Assembly: GCA_964622625.1 (NCBI GenBank)
Contig: CAZUUQ010000054.1
Span: forward strand, 1 to 18,711
Direction: 5' to 3'
DNA length: 18,711 nucleotides
From: CAZCWM01 sp964622625
Lineage (GTDB): Bacteria > Planctomycetota > Phycisphaerae > Phycisphaerales > Phycisphaeraceae
Shown: in pieces, positions 6,845 through 13,693 of the stretch
Numbering within the stretch: the stretch's first letter is position 1
Layout: each line of letters starts with the position of its first letter
Made by a program: the position numbers and the translations under genes
Notes under the pieces: generated by a model
Database searches by the model: none
Told to the model about the DNA's origin: nothing
What the model saw: the letters and a program-made list of their open reading frames with translations, nothing else

Positions 6845-7651
6845 TCACATTACGTTGCCGAACAGGGCGCTGCCGATGCGCACGACCGTGGCCCCCTGTT
6901 CGATGGCGACCTCAAAGTCGCCGCTCATACCCATCGACAAGGTGTCGAACGCCGGGCACAACCGCCCCACCGCTCCCCGCCGCAGCGACTCGAACAACTC
7001 GCCGCAGGCGGCAAACGTCGGACGAGCGTGTTCGGGATTGTCGCTGTACGGAGCCATGGTCATCAGGCCGCGCAGCGCCAGACCGGGCAACGCGGCCATC
7101 TGCTCGATAACGTCCGCCGCCTCATGCAACCCCAGGCCGTGCTTGCCGGCCTCGCCGCTGACGTTGACCTGGGCCAGCACGTGGATCGGCCCAGTCGGCG
7201 GCGCCTCGGCCCCGTCGGTCGCGGCAACGGCGATGTCGCTGAGGCGCTGGGCCAGGCGCAGGCTGTCGACGCTGTGGATCATCCAGGCCAGCTCGGCCGC
7301 GTCCTCGGCCTTGTTGCGCTGCAGGTGGCCGATCATGTGCCAACGCACGCCGGCCAGCAATGCCCCCCCACCGCTGTCGGGACGTTCAGGGCTGTAGCCC
7401 GCGGCCCGCAGTTCCGCTGCCCGCTCGAGCAACTGCGGCACGCGATTTTCGCCAAGATCGCGATGACCCATCTCGACCAGATGGCGCACCTGGCGCGGAC
7501 TGGCATACTTGGTTACGGCCACGAGTTCGACATCAATGCTCCGCCGGCCGCTGCGCGCCGCCGCCTCGACCATGCGGCCGGTCACGTGGGCGAAGGCTTC
7601 TTCCAATCGCTTGAGCTCGTCGCCTGTACCAGGGGCGGTTTCGGGGACCAT
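6845..7651 (-). CDS. yggS: YggS family pyridoxal-phosphate homeostasis protein (PLPBP)
   Basis: A cytoplasmic PLP-carrying protein of the alanine-racemase-like TIM-barrel fold; family members control PLP and amino-acid pools and are not known as enzymes. Visible motifs are AVTKYA, with the PLP-binding Lys48, then GENR (67-70), WHMIGHLQRNK, and the closing LSMGMSGDFEVAIEQGATVVRIG block that holds the phosphate. The frame opens at 7762, but that start would overlap dedA. The ATG at 7651 (268 residues) is chosen because homology starts soon after it; an ATG at 7702 is also possible, and neither has a clear Shine-Dalgarno. Even so it is longer than the usual 225-240 residues, partly through an insertion (RPDSGGGALLAG region) before the WHMIGHLQ motif. 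It lies 73 bp downstream of dedA and 28 bp upstream of the small membrane protein gene. Confidence 0.93.
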   Translation of the reverse strand: MVPETAPGTGDELKRLEEAFAHVTGRMVEAAARSGRRSIDVELVAVTKYASPRQVRHLVEMGHRDLGENRVPQLLERAAELRAAGYSPERPDSGGGALLAGVRWHMIGHLQRNKAEDAAELAWMIHSVDSLRLAQRLSDIAVAATDGAEAPPTGPIHVLAQVNVSGEAGKHGLGLHEAADVIEQMAALPGLALRGLMTMAPYSDNPEHARPTFAACGELFESLRRGAVGRLCPAFDTLSMGMSGDFEVAIEQGATVVRIGSALFGNVM

Positions 7652-7724
7652 GTCAGCAGGATAACCCCACCAGCCAATCGCTGGGTCCGCAAGCCGGCGC
7701 ATCGGATTCGAATCGGCGTCGTGC

Positions 7725-8372
7725 TCAGCCGGCGCGGCGCTGCGACTGCTTGTCGTCGGCATGGGTCGACGCGACGGTCGCGGCCGACTGAAGCCGGCGC
7801 CGGGTCATCCATCGGCCGGTCAGGAATGCCACCGCCACCAGAATAATGACGGTGACCATCCCCACCTGACCGCGGTGCAGCCACGTGGCCGCCAATTCGA
7901 TTGCGTCGGCGAAAATGTACCCGACCAGCAGGACGATGGGCACGCTCACCAAGGCCGCCAGGCCATCGAAGACCAGCAGCTTCCAGAGGGGCACACGGAA
8001 TGCTCCGGCCGTGAAGAACGTGGCGAAGCGCACACCGGGGATGAAACGGGCGGCTAGCAGCGACTTGCCGCTGTGGGCGCGGAAGGCGGTGCGGGCCTGC
8101 AGCAAGTTCCGCTTGCTCACCGCCCAGCGGACCATCGGCAAGCGGCGTACAGATAAACCGTAACGCCGGCCGATCCCATAAATCAGGCAGTCCGATCCCA
8201 GCGCGCCCAGCAGACACAGCGGCAGCATCAGTTCTAGCCGGGCGGCTCCGGAGGCGCACAGATATCCGCCGACCAGAAGGGGCACATCTTCGGGGATGGG
8301 CACACCCAAGCCGCCGGCCATCAGGGCGATGAAGACACCCAGGTAAGTGAAATGTTCGATCCAGTCGGCCAT
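7725..8372 (-). CDS. DedA family membrane protein
   Basis: A 215-residue polytopic inner-membrane protein of the DedA/VTT family. Members act as lipid scramblases or carrier recyclers and as proton-dependent transporters, and affect envelope stability and drug resistance. The N-terminal re-entrant region holds GLGVPIPEDVPLLVGG (21-36), with the conserved acidic residues. It is followed by GSDCLIYGIGRRYG, the conserved ARFIPGVR arginine motif with the TFFTAGAF segment after it, and two or three further hydrophobic helices before a polar tail. The start at 8372 has a GAGAG-type ribosome site about 7 nt upstream. A possible promoter lies at 8544-8571. It is the first gene of a likely dedA-yggS-small protein transcript. 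Confidence 0.92.
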   Translation of the reverse strand: MADWIEHFTYLGVFIALMAGGLGVPIPEDVPLLVGGYLCASGAARLELMLPLCLLGALGSDCLIYGIGRRYGLSVRRLPMVRWAVSKRNLLQARTAFRAHSGKSLLAARFIPGVRFATFFTAGAFRVPLWKLLVFDGLAALVSVPIVLLVGYIFADAIELAATWLHRGQVGMVTVIILVAVAFLTGRWMTRRRLQSAATVASTHADDKQSQRRAG

Positions 8373-8543
8373 GGCCGGTCTCTCGGATCCGATTCCATCG
8401 CGCCAGCGGAAGCGGCACGACGCGCGTGGGAGCTGGCCGCAACGCGGACCTCATCCTATTTGTCGGCTCGACACCAGCCGGAGGTAACACAGCACCCAGC
8501 CCGCATGGGCGGGGGCTGCCGAACGCCGGCCAGCGTCGAATCC

Positions 8544-8571
8544 AGTGTATCAGCAGACCCTGAAGATGTAA
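8544..8571 (-). promoter_or_regulatory. Possible sigma-70-type promoter for dedA
   Basis: On the minus strand TTACAT (8566-8571) and TACACT (8544-8549) are separated by 16 nt, in the 222-bp region between cca and dedA. This leaves a leader of roughly 165 nt before the dedA ATG; a small hairpin (CCCGC/GCGGG) lies in that leader around 8502-8516. Nothing else is recognised in this intergenic stretch. Confidence 0.3.
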
Positions 8572-8594
8572 CCCCAAAGTGGCCGTGGCTGGCT

Positions 8595-10043
8595 TCAGCG
8601 CTCCAGGCGCTTTTTGAGCCACCTCAGGGCTTGTTCGCGGCTCAACAGCCGGCCTTCGAGCTGGGCGTCGTAGGCCCCCTCCAGCCAGCGGGCGAAGGCT
8701 GGACCGGGCTGGGCGCCCAGGGCGATCAGGTCATCGCCGGTCACCAGCGGCGCAGGCGCGACACCCTCGGCGATCAGCGCCGGCGCGGCCGCCCGAACCT
8801 CGCGGACCAGCCGCGTCATCGCGCGGCCTGCGTCCGCGAGTCCCGCGCGCCGGCTGCGGCTCCAACCGCGGGCCATGGCCGTCGCCAACGACCAGGTCGT
8901 CGGCCAGTGCCGACCCGCCAGCAGGCGTTTCCGCTTCGCCAGCGACAGTGCCGGCCAATTGAGCAGATCAACCACTAGTTTCATGCTGCCGCGGATCGCC
9001 TCGGTGTGATCGTTGTTCAGACACAGGGCCTTGCGCCAGCATGTCACAGATGTACCGGCTTCCGCACGTAGCCGCGACGCAAGAACATCGTTCGCGCTGT
9101 GATGCCCGGCAGGCGCACCACTCCCCTGCCGCTTTGTCTGGATCGCGGGCGCGACGTGGCGGTCGATCAGCCACGCCGCCAACAGCCGCGGCACGGCCGG
9201 CGAGACGGATGAACCATGTACCGCTGCGTCCACCAAGGCGGCATCGCGGGCGGAAACACCAGCCTCAGCCACCCGCGTTATGGTTAGATCGACCGCCAGG
9301 TGAGCCTCGTTCAGCACGTGAGCGTCGAGGCCCAGCGACTGCACGAGTTGAAGAGCGCGAGCGGCGTTCCGGCCTTCGAGCATCCAGGCGATTTCCTGGC
9401 CGATGCGCTCGCGGGCGATGCCGCGCAGATGGTCGGCATGAGCGCGGATCGCCGCCGCGGTGCGCCGTTCAATGCCAAAATCCAGCCGGGCGGCAAAGCG
9501 TGCGGCGCGGAGCATCCGCAGGTAGTCCTCGCCGAAGCGTTGGGCCGGATCGCCAATTGCACGAATCAGGCCCGCGCGAAGGTCGGCCACGCCGCCGACG
9601 TAATCGACGATGCCACAGCTTTCTCCCCCCATCCCCGCGGCTGGCCCCTCGACGAGTGGATCCTCGAACAGGCCGTTGATGGTGAAGTCCCGGCGGCGGG
9701 CATCGTGCTCGGCATCGGTGAATGTGACAGCATCAGGTCGCCGGCCGTCGGAATAGCCCAGGTCTTCGCGGAAGGTGGCGACCTCGACCCAGACGCGCTG
9801 CCGCCCGACGGCCCACGGCACAAGCACCACGCCGAAGGCTTCGCCGACCGTCCTGGCCCCGCGGAACAGGCGCTTGACCGCGTCCGGGGGCGCGCCCGTG
9901 GCGACGTCGTGGTCCTTGGGCTCCAGACCCAGAAGGCGATCGCGCACGCAGCCACCGGCCAGGTAAGCGACGTGACCGGCCGCACGCAGCCGCTGAATGA
10001 TCGCCACAGCCGCGGCCCGCGATGGATTCTCAGGCCGACTCAT
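8595..10043 (-). CDS. cca: CCA tRNA nucleotidyltransferase / poly(A) polymerase family, class II
   Basis: A cytoplasmic enzyme that adds or repairs the CCA end of tRNAs; some members add poly(A) tails instead. The 482-residue protein has the nucleotidyltransferase signature LAGGCVRDRLLG (28-39) with the catalytic DHD (44-46). It also has RRRDFTINGLFEDP, and RFGEDYLRMLRAARFAARLDF, the class II motif marking the head and neck domains. The remaining C-terminal half is alpha-helical with no HD phosphohydrolase motif that I can see. The frame is open upstream to 10439 over the divergent gene; the ATG at 10043 is chosen because the conserved region begins 25-30 residues later and the gene-free divergent spacer starts there. 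No Shine-Dalgarno precedes it; a weak TTAAAC hexamer (10052-10057, minus) lies 8 nt before the ATG, hinting at a leaderless start. Whether it adds CCA or poly(A) cannot be decided from sequence alone. Confidence 0.93.
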   Translation of the reverse strand: MSRPENPSRAAAVAIIQRLRAAGHVAYLAGGCVRDRLLGLEPKDHDVATGAPPDAVKRLFRGARTVGEAFGVVLVPWAVGRQRVWVEVATFREDLGYSDGRRPDAVTFTDAEHDARRRDFTINGLFEDPLVEGPAAGMGGESCGIVDYVGGVADLRAGLIRAIGDPAQRFGEDYLRMLRAARFAARLDFGIERRTAAAIRAHADHLRGIARERIGQEIAWMLEGRNAARALQLVQSLGLDAHVLNEAHLAVDLTITRVAEAGVSARDAALVDAAVHGSSVSPAVPRLLAAWLIDRHVAPAIQTKRQGSGAPAGHHSANDVLASRLRAEAGTSVTCWRKALCLNNDHTEAIRGSMKLVVDLLNWPALSLAKRKRLLAGRHWPTTWSLATAMARGWSRSRRAGLADAGRAMTRLVREVRAAAPALIAEGVAPAPLVTGDDLIALGAQPGPAFARWLEGAYDAQLEGRLLSREQALRWLKKRLER

Positions 10044-10100
10044 GCACAGGAGTTTAATCGGCCGCCACGTCGCTCGCCCGACGCAACGCCCGCATTGTCC

Positions 10101-10129
10101 TACACTGAGCTGGAACGCGATGATGGAGG
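10101..10129 (+). promoter_or_regulatory. -10-like TACACT and strong Shine-Dalgarno of the GH26-like gene
   Basis: TACACT at 10101-10106 lies in the 93-bp divergent spacer with cca but has no clear -35. GGAGG at 10125-10129 is placed 7 nt before the ATG at 10137 and fixes that start. Confidence 0.45.
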
Positions 10130-10136
10130 CGCAACG

Positions 10137-11162
10137 ATGCAGACCGGCTTGACGGTACTGGGTATGTTCATGTTCGTGACTTTGCTGACCTCGGCGTCCT
10201 TCGCGGATCCGGGATTCGTGCCGCGTGTGTACTACGGCGCGAAACTTGAGCCGGTCCGCGGTGTGCTCCACGGAGCCGGCCAGTGCAACTGGGAGGACGT
10301 TGAGGCTTACTGCCGTGCCATTGAGCCGCACCGCCCGGTCATCTTCATGGACTACTTCAACCTCAAGGGCGATGCGACCGCATTCGGGCAGCGCCTGCGG
10401 GCCACGCTGGATCGCTTTCCGAGCTACACGGTGGTGCAACTGGGTCTGTCAATGACCTCGGACGGGCGGCCGCACCTGCACTACGAGCACGAGGTCGCGG
10501 CCGGTGAGCATGACGCGAAGATCGAGGCGCTGGTAGAGATGCTCGGCAAGCTGGGCGTGCCGGTATATCTGCGCGTCGGCTACGAGTGCAACGGATCGTG
10601 GAACGGCTACAAGCCGGTACCGTTTCAGGAAGCGTTTCGCCGGGTGGCCGCCCGCGTCCGGGAAAGCGGCGCGGAGGTGGCGATCATCTGGAACCCGCAT
10701 CCGCCCGAGCTGGACGCGGCGATGCCCTACTACCCCGGCGACGAGTGGGTCGACTGGTGGGCGGTCGATCTGTTCGGCGCTCACGAGATCGAGGTGTGCA
10801 AGCCGCTGGTGGCCCTGGCGCACGAGCACGGCAAACCGGTGATGATCGGCGAATCCACGCCGCACACCGTGGGCGTGCATGGCGGGCAGGAAAGCTGGGA
10901 CGGCTGGTTCGCCCCCTACTTCGAACTGATCCGCACCAGCCCCGGCATCAAGGCGTTCTGCTATATCAACTGGGATTGGACCATTCGGCCCAAGTGGGCC
11001 AACTGGGGTGACGCGCGATTGCAGGAAAACGAGATTGTGGCGCGGCACTACCGCCACGAGATGGACCTGCCGCTGTATCTGCACAGTTCGACCGACGCGG
11101 CATTCCGCGAAGCACTGCGCGGCACGGAGGCCACTCAGGCAGAACCGGGCGAGCGTCAGTGA
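10137..11162 (+). CDS. Secreted glycoside hydrolase, GH26-like (clan A TIM barrel)
   Basis: A predicted exported polysaccharide hydrolase of 341 residues. The N-terminus is a signal peptide (hydrophobic residues 4-20, likely cut after SFA at 23). The mature part reads as a TIM barrel: VYYGAKLEPVRGVLHGAGQ, then VYLRVGYECNGSWNGY with candidate acid/base Glu150. It continues with AIIWNPHP, WVDWWAVDLFG, and PVMIGESTP with candidate nucleophile Glu239, then FCYINWDW. The spacing of the two glutamates and the surrounding Asn and Trp residues resemble GH26 beta-mannanases and other clan A enzymes, but the active-site motifs are not the textbook GH26 ones, so the substrate is open. The start is set by the signal peptide and a GGAGG ribosome site; the frame continues upstream to 9300 but only as the antisense of cca. 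There are no binding modules, and no sugar transporter lies nearby. It is convergent with the histidine kinase gene. Confidence 0.8.
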   Translation: MQTGLTVLGMFMFVTLLTSASFADPGFVPRVYYGAKLEPVRGVLHGAGQCNWEDVEAYCRAIEPHRPVIFMDYFNLKGDATAFGQRLRATLDRFPSYTVVQLGLSMTSDGRPHLHYEHEVAAGEHDAKIEALVEMLGKLGVPVYLRVGYECNGSWNGYKPVPFQEAFRRVAARVRESGAEVAIIWNPHPPELDAAMPYYPGDEWVDWWAVDLFGAHEIEVCKPLVALAHEHGKPVMIGESTPHTVGVHGGQESWDGWFAPYFELIRTSPGIKAFCYINWDWTIRPKWANWGDARLQENEIVARHYRHEMDLPLYLHSSTDAAFREALRGTEATQAEPGERQ

Positions 11163-11194
11163 TCCATGTTCACGTGGTCGGTCGAAAACCCAGC

Positions 11195-11225
11195 GCCAAC
11201 CGCCCGCCTGGAACGGGAGGTTGGC
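11195..11225. terminator. Strong hairpin between convergent genes, probable bidirectional terminator
   Basis: GCCAACC (11195-11201) pairs with GGTTGGC (11219-11225) and CCCG (11203-11206) with CGGG (11214-11217), across one mismatch, around a 7-nt loop. It sits in the 112-bp gap between the GH26-like gene and the histidine kinase. On the minus strand it is followed 6 nt later by TTTT, so it best serves the kinase transcript. Confidence 0.6.
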
Positions 11226-11274
11226 ACGGATCAGCCATGACGAAGGATGATTGACAAGGCGGGATGAACGCCGA

Positions 11275-12180
11275 TCACGCGGCCGAGCGGCTGGAAGTGT
11301 TGATTGATCGCGCGGCGGCTCGTGGGCCATCTTGCGTTTGCGACTTCCTCTCGGGCTGGGGCAGCGTGAAATGGAACGCAGCCCCCTGGCCGGGTTCGCT
11401 TTCGACCCAGATACGCCCACCAGCCTGCTCGATAAGATCACGGCAGATCGCCAAGCCCAGGCCGGTGCCCTTCTCAACCATCCCTGACTGCCCGCTGGTG
11501 CCGACGTCGGGCCGACATGTGACGAACGGTTCAAACAGATGCTCTCGCACCTGCGGGGCGATGCCCGGGCCGGTGTCGGCGATGGTCACGCACACATGCC
11601 CGTCCTCACCCCCCTGCTCACGCGCGGTGATGGTCAGCCGGCCTGGGCCGCGGCCCATGGCCTTGCGGGCGTTGACGATCAGGTTCAGCAGCACCTGCTG
11701 CAGCTTCAGCGGCGCGATGGCCAGCGTTACGGCCGGCACGTCGATGACCAGTTCGATGCCGTCGCGCCGCGGCTCGCGGGCCAGACAGGCGAAGGTCTCG
11801 TCGATCACCTGGCGCAAATCGGCGAGGGACGGCTGCGCGTCATCCCGTGAGCCATCCTGGGAGGCGAATCCCAGCACGGCCGCGGCGATGCGGGCGGCCC
11901 GCTCGGCCCCGGTCAGGGACTTCTCGACCGCCTTGACGAGCATCGCGTGATCGTCCGGATCAGCCAGAGCGATCTGGGCATAGCTCATCATGGGCGTGAG
12001 AATGTTGTTGAATTCGTGGGCGATGGTGGCTGCAAGCATGCCGAGCGTGGCCAGGCGATGCGAATGCGTCAGCTCAGCCTTGACCATATCGAGCTGGGCT
12101 TCGAGTTGCTCCAGGCGCTGCAGCAGGGCCTGCGCGTCCCGTGGATCGTCGAGGATGGAGGTCGCGGCGGAGATGGTCAT
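11275..12180 (-). CDS. Soluble sensor histidine kinase without a recognisable sensor domain
   Basis: A cytoplasmic two-component histidine kinase of 301 residues. After a short coiled-coil-like N-terminus (about 15-45, LLQRLEQLEAQLDMVKAEL) comes the H-box IAHEFNN with phospho-acceptor His55. Next is the ATPase domain with N-box LLNLIVNARKAM, G1 DTGPGI, F-box HLFEPF and G2 KGTGLGLAI. There are no membrane segments and no PAS or GAF domain, so input must come from the coiled coil or a partner. The HEFNN form of the H-box is typical of NtrB/HPK4-like kinases. The ATG at 12180 is chosen because AGGTG lies 6 nt upstream; a GTG at 12189 would add three residues. No response regulator is adjacent. 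It is divergent from parB and has a well-spaced promoter at 12258-12286. Confidence 0.93.
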   Translation of the reverse strand: MTISAATSILDDPRDAQALLQRLEQLEAQLDMVKAELTHSHRLATLGMLAATIAHEFNNILTPMMSYAQIALADPDDHAMLVKAVEKSLTGAERAARIAAAVLGFASQDGSRDDAQPSLADLRQVIDETFACLAREPRRDGIELVIDVPAVTLAIAPLKLQQVLLNLIVNARKAMGRGPGRLTITAREQGGEDGHVCVTIADTGPGIAPQVREHLFEPFVTCRPDVGTSGQSGMVEKGTGLGLAICRDLIEQAGGRIWVESEPGQGAAFHFTLPQPERKSQTQDGPRAAARSINTSSRSAA

Positions 12181-12257
12181 GGCTTGCACCTGCGTGGGCT
12201 ATCGGCTGTCGGGCGGACGGCACTTGATAGGAAAGTCCGATAAGACGTGGCTGTGGT

Positions 12258-12286
12258 TTATAATGTAAATCCTTTACTAATAACAA
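12258..12286 (-). promoter_or_regulatory. Sigma-70-type promoter of the histidine kinase gene
   Basis: On the minus strand TTGTTA (12281-12286) and TTATAA (12258-12263) are separated by exactly 17 nt inside the AT-rich island. The expected start lies about 70 nt before the kinase ATG. Confidence 0.55.
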
Positions 12287-12385
12287 ATTATGCTGTAACA
12301 CGGCGATTTCTCATCGCATGGCCCATGTTCGCCCATGGTCAGGTGGCTGCGAAAGATTTCCCAGACTTCCCATTTTGCGAAGTTG

Positions 12386-12401
12386 GGTTCCACGTGGAAC
12401 A
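12386..12401. promoter_or_regulatory. parS: parS centromere-like site 1
   Basis: The perfect 14-bp palindrome GTTCCACGTGGAAC (12387-12400) fits the bacterial chromosomal parS consensus TGTTNCACGTGNAACA at 15 of 16 positions. It lies 146 bp upstream of the parB start. Its centre is 52 bp from that of site 2, close to five turns of the helix. Confidence 0.88.
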
Positions 12402-12437
12402 TGGTTGTCGGCGTAGTGGGGTTGGCAGTGACCCTGT

Positions 12438-12453
12438 TGTTCCACGTGGAACC
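12438..12453. promoter_or_regulatory. parS: parS centromere-like site 2
   Basis: A second identical 14-bp palindrome GTTCCACGTGGAAC (12439-12452), again 15 of 16 to the parS consensus. It ends 8-9 bp before the -35 element of the candidate parB promoter, so ParB bound here could also repress its own gene. Confidence 0.88.
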
Positions 12454-12461
12454 GGGTCGAC

Positions 12462-12489
12462 TTGCGTCGCAGAATGTCGACGATACACT
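12462..12489 (+). promoter_or_regulatory. Possible parB promoter
   Basis: TTGCGT (12462-12467), a 16-nt spacer and TACACT (12484-12489) lie just after parS site 2. The predicted start is about 50 nt before the parB ATG. The -35 is weak. Confidence 0.35.
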
Positions 12490-12546
12490 CATCCTGATCA
12501 CGTCAACAAAGGATGTACCGGCACCGCCCAAGACATGGAGGTCACC

Positions 12547-13572
12547 ATGGCCGAGTCCTCTTCGCATGCCAAGAAACGCCAGCCCCGCCTGGGGCGGGGG
12601 CTGTCCAGCCTGATGGCCCATCCGGTCAGCGTCCACGCCCCTCCCGCGGATACCACGCACGATCCCATCCAGCGTCCAGCCGCCCCGGATGCGCCAGATT
12701 CACCATCGGCCTCACACAGGCGTCAGACCGGCCACCAGGCTGCGAGCGATGGGTTGCGTTACCTGCCTGCGGACGCGATCACGCCCAACCGATTCCAGCC
12801 GCGTGAGCAGTTTGAGCCGGCGGCGCTGGAAACCCTGGCGGCCTCGATCAAGGCTGAGGGCATGATGCAGCCACTGATCGTGCGCTCTCTTCCGAGCGCA
12901 GACGGCCAGCCGCCACGGTACGAGTTGATCGCCGGCGAACGGCGCTGGCGGGCGGCGAAGCAGATCGATCTCAAGATTGTGCCGTCGCTGGTCCGCGACA
13001 TCGACGACGTCCGGGCCGCCCAGTGGGCCTTGATAGAGAATCTGCAGCGCGAAGATCTGAATCCCATCGAGCGGGCCACAGCTTTTCAACGACTTATCGA
13101 TCGCTTTTCCATGAGCCACGAACAGGTGGCCCAGCAGGTGGGCGTGCAGCGCTCGACTATATCTAACTTACTGCGATTGCTTGACTTGCATTTAGATGTG
13201 CAGGACATGATCCGTCGCGGGCTGCTCTCGGCCGGTCATGCCAAGCCGCTGGCTGGTTTATCGGACCTGGAGTTACAGAAGGCTTTGGGACGGCGGATCG
13301 TGGCGGGGGGGTGGTCGGTGCGGCGGGTGGAGCAGGAGGTCGCGCGGCTCACCGGCAGCAACGCGCCGGCCGGCTCGCCGGTGGCGGCCCACGTGCGGCA
13401 GCGACGGTCGGCCGTGCTGGCGGATCTGGAGCAGCAGATCGCCGCACAGCTCGACACGCGGGTGCAGATCCGCGCCGGCCGCAAGAAGGGCAGCGGCACG
13501 CTCTGCATCGACTTCTACAGTCTCGACCAGTTCGACCAGCTCATGCAGCGCCTGGGCATCGCCACCGAGTGA
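12547..13572 (+). CDS. parB: Chromosome-partitioning protein ParB (CTPase, parS-binding)
   Basis: A DNA-binding CTP-hydrolysing clamp that loads at parS, spreads along DNA, recruits SMC and is moved by ParA. The 341-residue protein begins with the ParA-contact motif LGRGLSSL (15-22), then a low-complexity linker. The N-terminal CTP-binding domain carries GERRWRAAK (130-138) and ENLQREDLNPIERA (164-177). It continues with a helix-turn-helix (about 192-212, VAQQVGVQRSTISNLL), LSAGHAKPL (227-235), and a C-terminal dimerisation domain. A perfect GGAGGT Shine-Dalgarno (12537-12542) sets the ATG at 12547; the frame is open further upstream without homology. Two parS sites lie in its promoter region. 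The gene usually stands beside parA, but here the upstream neighbour is a divergent histidine kinase and no parA is in the window. Confidence 0.96.
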   Translation: MAESSSHAKKRQPRLGRGLSSLMAHPVSVHAPPADTTHDPIQRPAAPDAPDSPSASHRRQTGHQAASDGLRYLPADAITPNRFQPREQFEPAALETLAASIKAEGMMQPLIVRSLPSADGQPPRYELIAGERRWRAAKQIDLKIVPSLVRDIDDVRAAQWALIENLQREDLNPIERATAFQRLIDRFSMSHEQVAQQVGVQRSTISNLLRLLDLHLDVQDMIRRGLLSAGHAKPLAGLSDLELQKALGRRIVAGGWSVRRVEQEVARLTGSNAPAGSPVAAHVRQRRSAVLADLEQQIAAQLDTRVQIRAGRKKGSGTLCIDFYSLDQFDQLMQRLGIATE

Positions 13573-13601
13573 CCTGCGGCCAACGGCGCACGCACATGTT
13601 G

Positions 13602-13637
13602 CCCGCGTCTTTATTTGTATCTACAATTTTACGCGGG
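13602..13637. terminator. Hairpin downstream of parB, probable terminator
   Basis: CCCGCGT (13602-13608) pairs with ACGCGGG (13631-13637); inside, TTGT (13615-13618) pairs with ACAA (13623-13626), and TTTT follows the inner stem. It lies 30 bp after the parB stop in the 117-bp convergent gap. No long U-run follows the outer stem. Confidence 0.45.
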
Positions 13638-13675
13638 GCGAAGGGGATGAAGCATCTCCCGGCGGTCTCACGCCA

Positions 13676-13693
13676 GTGAACGGCCGCGTTCAC
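13676..13693. terminator. Perfect 7-bp hairpin overlapping the stop of the enolase-like gene
   Basis: GTGAACG (13676-13682) and CGTTCAC (13687-13693) enclose a GCCG loop and include the stop codon of the minus-strand enolase-like gene. It could block read-through or protect a 3' end; there is no T-tract. Confidence 0.35.

Larger units (their letters stand above)
12181..12546. other. 366-bp divergent intergenic region (histidine kinase / parB)
   Basis: This non-coding stretch holds an AT-rich island (about 12250-12300, in sharp contrast to its GC-rich surroundings), a minus-strand promoter, two parS palindromes, and a plausible plus-strand promoter near parB. A plus-strand TATAAT (12259-12264) overlaps the minus-strand -10 (12258-12263), but no -35 lies at the right distance for it. 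I see no DnaA boxes, so I do not call an origin. Confidence 0.7.

Noticed and set aside
8479..8520. GC-rich hairpin in the dedA leader as a cobalamin or other riboswitch
   Set aside because: Only one short stem is visible, with no conserved riboswitch boxes.
9300..10136. Long N-terminal extension of the GH26-like frame
   Set aside because: It is antisense to the conserved part of cca, and the signal peptide with a GGAGG site places the real start at 10137.
12250..12300. AT-rich island as a replication origin
   Set aside because: No DnaA-box clusters (TTATCCACA-like) are visible around it; promoters explain the AT-richness.
12335..12613. A 92-codon plus-strand frame across the parS region
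   Set aside because: It runs through both parS palindromes, the likely parB promoter and the parB Shine-Dalgarno, has no ribosome site of its own and no recognisable protein pattern.
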